Part shown: in pieces, positions 50,451-62,710 of the stretch
Layout: each line of letters starts with the position of its first letter
Numbering within the stretch: the first letter of the stretch is position 1
DNA from: Nectonema munidae
Taxonomy: Eukaryota; Nematomorpha; Nectonematoida; Nectonematidae
Assembly (NCBI GenBank): GCA_030549495.1
Contig: JAUIRK010000845.1
Location: 1 to 64,000 of the forward strand
Length of the DNA stretch: 64,000 bases
Reading direction: 5' to 3'
Position numbers and translations under genes: made by a program
Notes under the pieces: model-generated
Told to the model about the DNA's origin: nothing
Database searches by the model: none
Seen by the model: the letters and a program-made list of their open reading frames with translations, nothing else

Positions 50451-52132
50451 TCAAATAGAGTTACATTTAGGGCACACTGAAAAAGAATGCTTTTTGCAAA
50501 GAGAACATTTACATGTACCTCTTGTTCTTGGTGTACAATTGGCTATAGAACAGTAACCTCTGTTCGAAGTAGGAGTTTTTGACGCTTCCTGAGGTGTATG
50601 AAATCCAAAGTAGGATAGAATGCTTCTAACTGGCATTGAAATTAGAGAAATATTCGAGCGGAGTAGCATTGACTGTTCACAAAGACTTCGAGATAAGCTT
50701 TTCAAAAAAACTTTTCTTCCCCCTCTTTTTGAATAAAAAACCTTTTCGGGGCAATTATGTTGAAAAATAACCCAAGAGTTGTAAGCGGTAATGTCCAAAT
50801 AATTAGTAAACACGGCCATAGTCCAGCGTCTACTTGGTTTGTAGCACGTATACTCCCTCGCCATCTTGTTGAAGCAGTCCACACCACATTTATTTTCATT
50901 GTAACACAAAAAAGATTCTGGTTTATTTTTAATATTTGATATAACAACATTTCTTGTGTGTTGCGAAGATAGAACGTATACTGGCTTGAAGTTTTTTGTC
51001 GCATGCGTCAATGGATGCATATTGAAAGGGATGCAAACTCAGTATAAACAATCTTGCTCTCAGTTTCTTGTAGGTTAAAATTTTTCAAATATTTTGGTTT
51101 GAGTAAAGTAGGCACAAATCTACGGTTTGGATTTACGGTGCCACAAATAGTCAAATTAAACTCAAAAGCCCACTTTGCTAATTCTTGTGAAGTGAAAAAG
51201 CGGTCCAAATATATTCCACAACCATGAGGTAAGCCACATTGTGAAATCAAAGGCTTACAAATTTGAAAGCTTGAAAAATAGCTTTTATCTGAAAGCCCAG
51301 TAATGTACAGTTCAGGTCTCATTACATAAAAAGTTTTGGAATCATTCAAATGAAATATTTTCATTCCATAATGACCTTGTTTTTTTTGGTCGTAGACCTT
51401 CACAGGACAACCACCTCTAAATTTAATTAGTTGTTCATCAATCATAACTGTTTCAAGAGGAGTCCAGAATTTATGACACTTTTTAAAAAAATTATCATGA
51501 ATAAATCTTATGGGAGAGATTTTGTCATTTTTGTCTCTAACAGTATGCTCATCAAACCTAATGAAAATGTTTATAAACATGAACATACGTCTACCAATAG
51601 CTGTTCTAAGGAATGAATCTCCATTTTTTGAAAAAAGTTGTCGTGTGATAATTTTTTGCTCTTTGGCTTGACCGATGTGGAGCCAAAGACCAAAGTATGC
51701 CATGAGATCAGAAATTTCAAATCTTTGGTAGCAGTTTCTAAGTTCTTCCCATTTGGAATTGACATTACTTTAAAAAGTATTAAAAATAAAATGAAATGTG
51801 TAAGGCAAAAATTTACTTGTAGTTCTTTGCAGCTTTTATTTTCGTCATCTCCACTATATGATTCATCAAAGTTATGTCAAAAAAAAGTTTGAAAATTTCA
51901 TAATGGTTCTTCAAACCTTGTGCTTCATTTGAAGATCCAAAAGGCCTAGATGACAGATTGCGTCTAATCCGAATCAAACTGGGACCACAAACAGAGTTTT
52001 GAGAATCCCAAGTATATTTGGTTCCATCGTTTCTTGAGAACTAAAATTCTCGAAAACATCAGAAGCCATATCGTCCGAACATTCAGAAAACTCTTCACTG
52101 GATTTAGAAGTATATGAGGATGAAAAACTCAT
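50451..52132 (-). mobile_element. piggyBac transposase, nearly full-length remnant
   Basis: Minus strand, ATG at 52132. Acidic N-terminus (MSFSSSYTSKSSEEFSECSD), then the DDD domain: VMIDEQLIKFRGG (first Asp), IYLDRFFTS (second), GVDCFNKMAREY (third), W in PSRRW. A C-terminal Cys/His-rich finger follows (CSIANCTPRT..CKCSLCKKHSFSVCPKC), stop at 50451. One frameshift near 51010, another near 51980-52010; the rest is remarkably open. TIRs with TTAA not found. Length about that of piggyBac transposases (550-600 aa). Confidence 0.88.
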
Positions 52133-52272
52133 TGTTTAAATTGATGTTGGCTAAAGATTGTAATTGATGAACACTTCAGACCACAAAACTACACATGTAA
52201 GAAAATCCATAGTTACACAAAACGTATCACAAACGACTGTAAACATTATTCATGCGTTTGACACTTTTTATA

Positions 52273-52920
52273 TACACTAGAACCTACGTTTTACGTAGGG
52301 CACGGGACCAAACGGCGGACGTAAAACGTAGGATTCGTAAAATCCAGGTTGACCTTTAAATTGACATACAACACGAAAATCCTAGCCTGGATCACACATG
52401 GTCACACCGTGTACGACGTGATGGACTATGGCAGCTAAAGAAGACTACTACAGTGAAGTTGGATGATCATGCCTGAAGTTGAGCTGTTTTCATAATAAAG
52501 TCTTAAATAAAAAATATCAGTGTATGTGTATTATTTATCAATTATACTCAACTTAGTCTGCTCTAGGAAAAGGCGCGGGTTAATTTGCTATTTTAATGAT
52601 GCATGCAGAGGGGAAAATAATTTTAAAATAAGGAAAAACTACTTTATTCATTCTCTTTCGAATTTGTTGGCCCTGAAGAGGGCCTTTTGTTTTGTAGATT
52701 TTTTTTTACTGAAAGAAGTCTCTCCATCGGCGAATCTGTCTGATGTGGCACGGATCTTTCTTCATTTGCCTTTATAAACTTTTTAATACATAAAATCACA
52801 AAGAAAAAACGTATTAATAATGCATTTCATGACCAAAAAGATAACGTCATCGATCATTTGGCGAGGACGTAAAATCCAGGGAACGTAAAATCAGGGTACG
52901 TAAAACGTAGGTTCTACTGC
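52273..52920. mobile_element. Tigger-type MITE, 645 bp
   Basis: TIRs CACTAGAACCTACGTTTTAC (52275) and its inverse ending at 52919, 22 of 23 matching; preceded by TA on the left, while the right flank has CG. Subterminal ACGTAAAACGTAGG/ACGTAAAATCCAGG repeats, as in Tigger ends where the transposase binds. No transposase. Confidence 0.82.
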
Positions 52921-53800
52921 GTTACTTGAAGATCTGCGTCACGATAAGTGGATCAATAAATTTGATGGTTGTTGATGAAAAGACTTGGTACTGAAGAAAT
53001 TGTGGAAAATATAACAATGCAAACAACTTATTGCTCAGTTTAAATTGAAAGATGATCTGAAAGTATTATATCGTTTCACATACTTTCATGTGTAATATTT
53101 GTCTAAGCTTGTTTCTTTTTGTGTTAGTTTTTCACAAATAAAATATTATTTTCATCGGTTTCCGTGATTTAACTTCATTTAATTTAAAAACAGTGTACAA
53201 TTTTTTTCCTTTTCAATTTTAAAATAATAATTTTCAACCAGAAAAAAAAGTTCATCTAGATGGCGTTAATTTTTTTTTCCATAGAAAATAATGTGAAAAT
53301 AATCAAAACTTTGAATTATAAATGAATTTATTTCTTAATTTTATACATATAGTAATCCCATATTTAAAGCAACAGTAAAAACTTGATTTATTTGACAATC
53401 TTTTCAGTAAGATAAATCTATCTTTGGTGAAAGCCAAATAAATAAACGATGGGCTTTTTACTCCATTATGGTGATGCATCAATATACTGTGGTAAGCCAA
53501 GGTGATTCAAAATTTTAGGGAAACTTGGATTTCCTTGCTTATGCTTTTTTTCTAAATTTTATTTCTTTTGTTATTTCCAATAATATCAACTTTCTATTAA
53601 ACCCATTTAATTTTGACCAAAAATTCTATTAGTTCAAAATTTTCTATGAAAATTCTCAATTGCATCGTACTGCGGCACTTCAATGCATGACACTTGGCGA
53701 TCAAATTGTAATTTCGTATTATTTAGATCTACAAGGTCTAAAGTTTGGGCTAGTTATGTTTTTTTCCAAAACAAAAAAGTCTCAATAAAGTTTCTTAAGC
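52921..53800. other. Spacer without recognised features
   Basis: AT-rich, nothing supported. Confidence 0.4.
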
Positions 53801-53804
53801 AAAG

Positions 53805-54290
53805 GCTAGGGCGTACCCCATTGGCTACTCATAGGGCCCTTTCCCAACCACTGTGAAAATACGAGGGCTACCGTGCAACGAGCGCGTACGGCTAAAGAAG
53901 CCAACTCAAAGCGGTCTCAGAGTAGGGAGCCTGAACGTCCGCACTTTGAAAGAGCGAGGAAGAGAAGTGGTGGAATTGATGAAGTTGAGAAGATTACATA
54001 AATTGTGCATATAAGAGACTAGGTGGAGAGGCAATATAGCAGAGAGCTTGCAAAAGGATACAAATTGTATTATAGTAGCACAACACCATCGAGAAAGAAT
54101 TGGAATGGGGATAATACTCTCACCCACCATGAAAGAAAATCTTATAAGCGTTACTAGAGAAGGATATAGGATGATGATGATCAAGTTGATGTATGGGAGA
54201 AATTCGTTACACGTGATAAGCGCATATGCCCCTAAACCAGGAGTTATAGAAAAGAAAAGGAGGTTATCATTTCTGGAAAAGGAACTGAGG
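53805..54290 (+). mobile_element. RTE LINE 5' part (endonuclease start)
   Basis: A GC-richer leader (GGGCCCTTTCCCAACCACTG) then LNVRTLKERGREVVELMKLR, ETRWRGNIA, GMGIILSPTMKENLISV and LHVISAYAPKPGV: the start of an RTE-type AP endonuclease with the conserved N (LNVRT), E (ETRW) and SAYAP motifs. One TAA replaces Gln before ETRW; further breaks follow. It runs into piggyBac sequence at about 54290, and the matching 3' end lies at 55925-56225. Confidence 0.78.
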
Positions 54291-55785
54291 ATGAGTGTGA
54301 TACAGAAAGTTCTTATTTGAAAAGTAATAGAAATGAAATTAAAGATGGCGTTAAATTGGAGTCAATTCCTTTTCCAAAAACAAAAAGAAAGAAGCCTAAT
54401 ATTGTGAGAGATGTTTGCAAGGTAAAAAATGTATGTGATCTCCCGTTTAACTTTTTAAACTATATTTTGATGAAGAAATTAAAAATGTTATTGTTGAATG
54501 CACAAATGATAAAATCGACGAAGTAAACAAAGAGAGCATATCTAAGAAAGAATAAATCAGAGTTGTGTGCGTTTATTGGTTTATTTACTCATTACAGCAG
54601 GCCACTTAAAATCTAGCAAAGTTGATTGTAATGCTTTATGGAGCAAGGAATACGAGCCACCTATTTTCAAAGCTGCGTTTTCAATGAATCGGCTTTACCA
54701 ATTGAATGAATGCTTTATACGCATTGACAATACAAAAACTCGAAGTTTGAGAAAAGAAAAAGATAAATTTGCTCCAGTACGTTCCCTTTTTGACTTACTA
54801 AACAGAAATTTACAAAGATATTACACACCAAGCGAATTTTTGGCAATCGATGAGCAGTTGTTATCTTTTAGAAGTCGATGCGGTTTCAAGCAATACTTAC
54901 CATCAAAACCTGATCAACATGGCTTAAAATTTTTGGATAAGTGATTCTAAAACATTTTATCCTGTGAAGAAAATACCTTATACAGGTAAAATTGGTAATA
55001 AAGTGCAGAAAAATTAATCTCACTCTATTGTCATGGATTTAGCAATACCTTTTTTCTTTTCCGGTAGAAATATTACTTATGCTAATATTTTTCTAGTTTT
55101 AATTTAGGCAACAATTGTTAAAAAATGGTTTAACAAGCGTAGGAACAGTAAGAAAAACAAATCATTCATCCCAAAACTTTTTTTTGAAAAAGATTGCGCT
55201 TTAAATAGTTCGTTATTCGGCTATTACAAAGATGCAATCATCGTTTCCTATGTTTCAAAAAAAATAAACAAGTCATCCTCCATTCAACTGTGCATAATGA
55301 GGGATATATTAGTGAAGAAAAAAGAATAAACCAGAAATTATTTTGTTTTACAATCAGACAAATCTGGCATTGATACAATGGATCAACTTTTGCATTGTTA
55401 TTCCTGCAAAAGAAAATCCAAAAGATGAGCACACGTTATATTTTTAATATGGCAGACATAGCAAGTTTGGTATCATAGGTTATATATAAAAAAATGTTAA
55501 CGAAGAGGTTTTCTCCAAAGTATGGCAGAGAAACTGATACATCCTTGGCTCGAATTGAGATCGCAGATAAATTCCTAAATCAGGGAAAAGAGCCATTGAA
55601 AAAAACAATAACGAAAGAGAAGATTCTTCTAGCAACTGTTTGACTTCATCTTTTTCAGACAAAGAAAGAGATGTCATATTTGTCCTTCTTCAAAAGATAG
55701 AAAAATTAAATGTCAGAAAAATGTATGTAATGAACATTCAAAGAAAAATATAATTTGTGAACAATGTTCTAAGAATTGAAAATGA
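54290..55785 (+). mobile_element. Second piggyBac (PGBD4-like) remnant
   Basis: Plus strand. TAGHLKSSKVDCNALWSKEY, then FDLLNRNLQRYYTPSEFLAIDEQLLSFRSRCGFKQYLPSKP (54780-54920, first Asp in AIDEQ), SDSKTFYPVKKIPYTGKIG, SGIDTMDQLLHCYSCKRKS (third Asp, about 55360-55410) and a Cys/His finger CHICPSSKDRKIKC...CNEHSKKNIICEQC (55665-55775). The second-Asp region is missing or unrecognisable and frames break many times. Different lineage from the copy at 50451. Lies between the two ends of an RTE remnant. Confidence 0.82.
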
Positions 55786-55924
55786 TTATATATTGTATAT
55801 TTCTCAAGAAATAAATTAATAATATTGAAAATATTATATTTAATTTTTGAATTTGAAAATTCATTAAAACTAACATGGAAAAAGACAGAAGAGTAATGGG
55901 TCTGTTGGGCCCGTGTTTACTAAT

Positions 55925-56225
55925 AACATAACTAAAATATGTTTGCATGTTCAGGTGGTTGAGCGGAAATAAAGAAAGCTTGAAATGGTTTGGCCATATT
56001 CTTAGGAGAGAGGAAAGTGTATTGAAAGGAAGATAATGGACCTAAAAGTGGATGGCAAAAGGAGGAGAGGAAGGCCCAAGATAAGATGGAAGGACTGCAT
56101 TATGGCCCACGGCAAAAAAGAATCTCGACCTCAATAATGATTACAAAATAGCGATGTTCAGGGCCAGATGGAGAAGACTCATCTCAAACAGCGACCCCGT
56201 ATAGAAACGGGCTAATAAAGCCGTA
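55925..56225 (+). mobile_element. RTE LINE 3' end
   Basis: ESLKWFGHILRREES, then in another frame YKIAMFRARWRRLISNSDPV and a stop, the conserved C-terminus of one RTE group. Runs directly into the GAA tract. With 53805-54290 it represents one internally deleted RTE, with a piggyBac between the halves, or two copies. Confidence 0.75.
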
Positions 56226-56977
56226 AAGAAGAAGAAGAAGAAGAAGAAGAAGAAGAAGAAGAAGAAGAAGAAGAAGAAGAAGAAGAAGAAGAAGAAGAAG
56301 AAGAAGAAGAAGAAGAAGAAGAAGAAGAAGAAGAAGAAGAAGAAGAAGAAGAAGAAGAAGAAGAAGAAGAAGAAGAAGAAGAAGAAGAAGAAGAAGAAGA
56401 AGAAGAAGAAGAAGAAGAAGAAGAAGAAGAAGAAGAAGAAGAAGAAGAAGAAGAAGAAGAAGAAGAAGAAGAAGAAGAAGAAGAAGAAGAAGAAGAAGAA
56501 GAAGAAGAAGAAGAAGAAGAAGAAGAAGAAGAAGAAGAAGAAGAAGAAGAAGAAGAAGAAGAAGAAGAAGAAGAAGAAGAAGAAGAAGAAGAAGAAGAAG
56601 AAGAAGAAGAAGAAGAAGAAGAAGAAGAAGAAGAAGAAGAAGAAGAAGAAGAAGAAGAAGAAGAAGAAGAAGAAGAAGAAGAAGAAGAAGAAGAAGAAGA
56701 AGAAGAAGAAGAAGAAGAAGAAGAAGAAGAAGAAGAAGAAGAAGAAGAAGAAGAAGAAGAAGAAGAAGAAGAAGAAGAAGAAGAAGAAGAAGAAGAAGAA
56801 GAAGAAGAAGAAGAAGAAGAAGAAGAAGAAGAAGAAGAAGAAGAAGAAGAAGAAGAAGAAGAAGAAGAAGAAGAAGAAGAAGAAGAAGAAGAAGAAGAAG
56901 AAGAAGAAGAAGAAGAAGAAGAAGAAGAAGAAGAAGAAGAAGAAGAAGAAGAAGAAGAAGAAGAAGAAGAAGAAGAT
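56226..56977 (+). repeat. Perfect (GAA/TTC)n tract, about 250 units
   Basis: About 750 bp of uninterrupted AAG repeats starting at the 3' end of an RTE element. RTE elements end in short tandem repeats, so this is an expanded LINE tail. The long poly-Leu reading on the minus strand is a by-product. Purine/pyrimidine mirror-repeat DNA of this type can form triplexes. Confidence 0.97.
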
Positions 56978-57061
56978 TATTTAGACCTAAGTAGTTACCC
57001 ACCCGCAGATCCTAAGATAAGTCAACGAAGGAAGGATGGTTTGACAAAAATGGAATGAATA

Positions 57062-57280
57062 TCAAAGTTTTGGCATTATATATAAGATGATTAATTCATG
57101 TAAAATATTGACATCAATATTAAATTGTGAAGCAATATCGTCTCTTAGTGCAGTAGGAAAATCTTTACAATAATAGAGAGTGCAAATCTTCTTCACTTGT
57201 TGAAAGATTGGAGAAACGGTGCAGGTGTTGCTTTCCTCTAAGGGATCAATGATCCCACGTTCGCATAACATCGATAACAA
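57062..57280 (-). other. Unrecognised ORF, 72 codons
   Basis: MLSMLCERGIIDPLEESNTC...KICTLYYCKDFPTALRDDI... has protein-like composition with Cys and amphipathic stretches. No family recognised. Between the GAA tract and a Tigger remnant, so possibly transposon debris. Confidence 0.25.
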
Positions 57281-57539
57281 CAGTAAGGATTAACCACTAC
57301 TGCTAAAAAGTAAAAACTGCACGAAATAAGAGCATAGCAAGATAGAATCTCATTTTGAAAAAAATGAATTCATATGAAGGAAGAGGCCAAAGGAACTAGC
57401 CCCAACGCCTAAAAAGGTTGCGTTGCACTCATAATCTGAGGAAATGCTGCAGGCTAAGATACAACGAGGACTCATTCATAAATACCAAGATCCTGAAAAA
57501 TAAAAATCTGCTACCAGTTTATTGGATGCACGACTAAAA

Positions 57540-58682
57540 TGGTTTGGATAGCGAAAATGCTAAGATCTGGGAGGCTTCACGGTTGTTTTATCCTATACGT
57601 CAAACTTTAACTCTATGAAAGATGACACCTCATTTTTTTCAACACCTCATGGAAGTCATGAAAATTTTTCCCTGAGGGAGTAGAGGCGTAGTTATACCAT
57701 TCCAACGTGTCTCCTAAATATTCAAAAAGCCACCAAAGAAGGGAAAACAGCAACTATAAACGCCATCTCGAATCGAGAAGCTGTTCGAGATCATAAAGGA
57801 TTTTCTATCGACGAAACACACCACTACGCAATTGATAAGGCTGCGAAGTTAGCAGAAGTTTTAAGCCTAAATGGTTTTATGGATTTAGACTTCTTTTACG
57901 GCCTGATTGGTTTCCGCTAGGATAAAGATCTAAGAGTGATGAAAAAGTGATCCAATGACGAAGAAGAGGATGGCCAATGATGATGTTCTAGAAAGAAAGA
58001 AATTTATTGAAATAATCAAGGTACACCAACCAGTACACAAAAGGCTAAAGCCACGCACAGTGTGTATCTTATGGAAAAACTGTTCAATATATACGAGTGG
58101 TATTAAAATAGTTAAGATATATGATGAGCATCATACAAATTCAAGATTAGCCCTTTGGATAAGCAACCCCAGAAAGAAGATTGTTCCCTTGGATACAAAC
58201 GTGCAAAAAGACAAAATGGCCACACATTTGAACGCATTTCAACCTTGGTAAGAGAAATTCCGAGAATGGTGTAAGAATGGTAACCGATTTGATTCGTGCT
58301 TTGCACTTCAAAAATGGAATAGACGGAGTCATGAAAGATTTAAAAGGCGCCTAAAAAAAGAGAGCACCGGCAACTGCTCATTACCATGTTTCAATCTGAA
58401 AAAACGACTACATTAGCGCTACTTAAACGTGAAAATCTACAGCAGGAAGAAGGATCACCTGACGAGACATCAGTTTGAATGGTTTCTATAAGGAGCTGTA
58501 ATGCTCTTCTATTAATAAATGGTTTGTTATTTAAAATGAAATGAGTATGTTTGAAAGTGTAAGAAAGATTTAAAGTAAACCATCTCAGATGTTAAGCGTA
58601 TAAAACTTTCTACTTCGGTGAGTTTCACCTATCGAGGGGCGTTACAGAACTCGCCCACCGCAATAAATGAGCGATTACTGTA
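57540..58682 (+). mobile_element. Tigger/pogo remnant: CENP-B-type HTH and 3' TIR
   Basis: ISNREAVRDHKGFSIDETHH and IDKAAKLAEVLSLNGF (57760-57890) match the CENP-B/Tc5 helix-turn-helix pattern (GP.I...KA..LAE.LG..GF.AS..W). Downstream ORF 57955-58251 and its flanks are the eroded middle. The 3' end reads GCAATAAATGAGCGATTACTG (to 58680) then TA, the Tigger TIR type 'CAGTAATC.CTCATTTAT.GCG'. 5' TIR not found. No intact frame. Confidence 0.7.
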
Positions 58683-59180
58683 TTTTTTGAATAAAAACTA
58701 CAAAAAAATCTTTTTTAAATTAAAAATTTCAAATATTTTTTTTATAAAAAATATTTATTATAAAAAATTACACTAAAAACTTAATTACATTAAATTTTTT
58801 TTTAATTTTTTCAATATAATTAAAATTAGAGATAATTGTTTTTATAAATTTAAAACTTGTAAAAAATTCATTTATAATAATTAAACTTCAATTAAAAAAT
58901 TATTTTTAGTTTAGTATGATTAATTGATTAGTTATAGTATTTTAATTAGTAAAATTTACCAACCTATATAAGTTTATAATGGTTATTTCAAAACTTATTT
59001 CTATGCAGGTAAGTATCACCAAACCATTTTGCATAATCTTTACAGTTTTTGTTCTAATGCATGTAGACATTTCTAGTTGAACTAGCTAAAATGTGACAGA
59101 TTAAAAATTTGGCTTAGAAATTAACTAATTTATTTACAACTTCCTTTATCATAATAAGAATAGTTTGCATACAACTTACC
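58683..59180. other. AT-rich spacer
   Basis: Very AT-rich (A/T runs), no feature supported. Confidence 0.4.
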
Positions 59181-59184
59181 TCAA

Positions 59185-59865
59185 AATCCATTCTTTCTGA
59201 AATTTGATATTATTGGGTGGTGAGATTTTAAAGTAAGGTTAGGTTCTAGATGTTTTTTGATCGAGGGGGTGTTGGTTGGGGCTTGCATTGTTTGCTGTTG
59301 GAAGGACGATATTTGTAAGGATTTATTGCTAGCACTGGCATAAGATTGTTGTAATGTGGTTGGTTCGAATATAGGACTTTCAAAAGTTTTAATGTAAAGC
59401 TATATTGTATTTGAGTTCATTGAACAAAATTTGGTCACTTGGCGAGAGAGAGGTTTTAGCAATAAAATCATTAAATAGATTACTCAAAGTTTTGTTCGGT
59501 TGGTCGGATTCAGAGCGCGCCCTTTTGTTGGCCATGTTTGTTAATTTCCCCTAGATGTAATGTAAATAGAATAGTTATTAGTTTGTATACCAATTGTTAT
59601 ATTTGTTCTAAATATGGAAACCCTTTTTCCGAATCGCCCCATTTAGGCCACCAACTCGCAACACTAGTGCTACTAGTTATCAAGTTCTATTCGAAATTAT
59701 ACAGAAAAATTTGATACTTAACTAACTAACAAACTAAAAACTATTACGAATTGGCTACAAAACAACTCTGTAACTTATGAAATAGCCAACCAACTGAACA
59801 TCGAATCAGATCAATTCGGCGTCAACACGATTCGACCCCAAGACAATCGGCATTGATAAATACAT
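59185..59865 (-). mobile_element. Retroelement ORF1/gag-like relic, broken
   Basis: Minus-strand ATG at 59535 region opens MANKRARSESDQPNKTLSN..., a basic start followed by Gln/Ser/Pro-rich coding-like sequence toward 59185. Upstream is GC-richer leader-like DNA (59640-59860). Resembles the beginning of a retroelement (gag or ORF1). Family not assignable. It is broken and only the front is present. Confidence 0.4.
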
Positions 59866-61436
59866 TGATATTTATATTGATAAAATATTAAAATCATATA
59901 TTTAAAATTATAAGTTTTATAGTTGCTGACCTAAACAAGACATTTCGTAGACAAAGAATTCATTCCAAATATAAATTTAATTTATATAAAATAATGAAAA
60001 TTTTAAGTTTTTGGTTTGTTGACTAATTCTCATTTGCAATTCTCAATGCATTGAAAATTATAAAAACATTATATAAAATGTTTAAATGGGAGAATCTCGT
60101 ATTTTTAAGCAACGAACATTCTCCTCTCATCCTTCCTTATGTTTGGTGTTGTCAATCTTTCAAATTTTAATGTTGAATTTGGTATCACTGAAATTACTTT
60201 TAAATCACTGCTTCCAAATTTATGATGCCCTTCCTTTAGTGATTTATAATTTTATTTACTGCACTCAATTGAAATTGTATTGTACAAACTGGGAAAGGAA
60301 ATCAACGTATTTTAGCTATATTGACATTTGTAAGGAAATTCACGTCGGTAAATCCAAATTAAAATCATCGTTTCTGACAAAAATAAAAGATTTTTGGGAA
60401 AATTGTTTAAATGTTATGCCATTTTTAAAATGACTTAAAATTTAAAATTGCTAGAGTTAGAAAAATTTTATCAATAAAATATTTAGTTTTTCATTGTTTG
60501 GTGAAGGCAGAAATAAGCACTACTATTTTTATTGTTAGAAATGAATTTTTAAGTTAGGCGATTCCAAGTTTATTATCAGATTTCTCATTTTTTATAGCAA
60601 CCACTTTCATTTACTATATATTTGAAAATTTACAAATATTTTCCAAGTTCACTCATAAGAAATTTTCTCAAAAAAACCAAAATTTTGATCTCAATGGGAG
60701 ACGATTCTTTGGTATTTGCTGCAAGTTTCATCTCGAATGTTGAGAATCCATGCTTTTCTTCAGAAACGACTTTATATCTGTGAAGCAGAAATGCCGATCG
60801 TATCTTAAAGGCGTTAGATTTGAAATTGTGGCGCAATGAAAGAAAAGAATCAAAGCAAGTTGAAAATTTTGTTTCTTATCGGATGTAGGAAACATCATTA
60901 ATTGTACTTGAATCCCTTCACAAGTCTAATATTTTATTAATTTTAATTCAGGATCAATCTTTTCAATAGTTTAATAATAATACTTAATTCCTTATTTGCA
61001 TTTTTTATTCCATCGTTGGGATTATTGTGTTTTAACTTTAAAACATTTTTACAAAATTCTTTATTTTAAAGCAAGAAATAATTAACTTCGCTATATTGTG
61101 TATGAATAAATCATTTATTTAAAGATACGTGTTCAAATCATTTTTCATCATATTTTTTCTAAAATGTAACACAAATTTCTTTCTATATTAATTATTATTA
61201 TTAAATCATGGATATAACTTTATCAAGCAAAAAGGAGATTAAGTTAAATATTAAAATTATACAAACGAAAGTTTGCTTGAAAACGCAAATTAGTATTTGT
61301 ATTGAAAGGGTTTAATTTATTTTTTTAAAATTCATTATAAAGGCATAATGATTGAATGATAAATTTTAGCATTAAATTGTTATGGAGGCGCTATTTTTCA
61401 TATGAACGGGCAGAACTTTTAGAACAGGGCTTTCCA
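59866..61436. other. Spacer; two unexplained ORFs
   Basis: 60086-60433 (+, 115 codons, hydrophobic) and 60630-60836 (-, 68 codons, VVSEEKHGFSTFEMKLA...) are open but AT-rich and match nothing I know. I do not call them genes. Confidence 0.3.
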
Positions 61437-61480
61437 AACTTATTTCCTCTGAGGCGCCTAGCAATGAAGATCAAAAACTT
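61437..61480 (+). repeat. Single hAT-like terminus
   Basis: CAGGGCTTTCCAAACTTATTTCC and TGAGGCGCC follow the common hAT end pattern (CAGGG.T..CCAAAC). The opposite end was not found. Confidence 0.4.
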
Positions 61481-62343
61481 TATCTCCCCATGAAGTAAAA
61501 AATTATTCAAAGAAAATGGAAAAATTATTACAACTGTAAATTTAAAACAAAGTTATAATTATAATTTGAAGAACATTTGAGTCGAGATATAGGTAGCGTG
61601 GATTGCCAAAACGAAATCTTCAACAAAGAGTGAATTGTGCTAGCGTCTCCAGACACATCATATCACGTCCTGCTTTAGAGCGCAAGCTGCTCATGACGTG
61701 TATAGGAGTTGTGGGTTCAGAGGAAAAATAAAAAGAAATTCGTTTTCAAAGTAAAGTTTATTGATCACGTAGAAATGAAATAAAGTTTAAAGAGAATTTT
61801 CTGGAGGCGAACACTCTACAGTAGAACATTGCGTTTCCTCTTGTCTGCTGCAGTCGCATCCATCAATAGTTCTTTTATTCTAAAGAAGTATTTTGATCAT
61901 TTTCACTTTATATAAATCACACGGAAAGATTATGTTAGAGAGCGTAGGTAAAATTTAAAATTAGATGAACAATTTTGGGGTTTTAAGAGTTGGATGATAA
62001 ATTTCACAAACAAGGTTGTACCCTTTTAACTAGTAAGCAGAAAACTTTTTACCCACAACGCGCAGTAATATTATTTTACATTTAATTTTGAAAAATTAAA
62101 ATTGATCATTTTTAAAAATTTTTAAATTGCTATAAAAATAAAAAAAACTAAATACTGTTTTAAAACATATCTAGAAAAAACCTTTTAATATTATATATAT
62201 ATCCATTTTTCACGGCTTCAAAGTCAGGAATTTGGTCATAGAAATCATAACTTAACTGAAACATATCACATATTTAGATATGGCATATAATGAAATTTGG
62301 TAGATTAATGATTCGTATTCATCAATTATGTGCTTTTATGACA

Positions 62344-62395
62344 GTGATTCCCAAAGTGGGTGCTAGCGTCCACAAAGGGCGTTTTGAAATTCATT
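62344..62395 (+). repeat. Single hAT-like terminus
   Basis: CAGTGATTCCCAAAGTGGGTGCTAGCG, a frequent hAT end type. The partner end was not found within the window. Confidence 0.45.
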
Positions 62396-62679
62396 ATAAA
62401 TTTTGGATATCAAAAAAGTTAAAGTTCTCTCCCCAGTATTTGCAAGTGACTAAAATATTTTGCTTTCTTTGAGTAATATTTTTAAAAATGAAAGAAAGTG
62501 TACAGATGATGTAAGAGGGAGATATGGGAAATGAGTTGAGTAACGTCAAATCAAACATTTATATTCGCAACATAAGTCCTGAAATCAAGGATCACATGTA
62601 AATTTATGCATTTTTTATCCCGAAAGAAAATATATTTTACAAGTAAGGCGATTTCCTTGAAGTGATGTCTTCTAATAAG

Positions 62680-62710
62680 GGGTGTCAGGACAAAATCCCC
62701 TGAAATTTAG
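62680..62710 (+). repeat. Terminus related to the 49.5-kb MITE
   Basis: GGGTGTCAGGACAAAATCCC parallels the right end of the 49526-50027 element read inward (GGGTGTAGGGCAAAATCCCC). The second end is not seen before 64000. Confidence 0.45.

Noticed and set aside
56184-57002. 272-codon poly-leucine ORF on the minus strand
   Set aside because: It is the translation of the perfect GAA/TTC microsatellite and not a gene.
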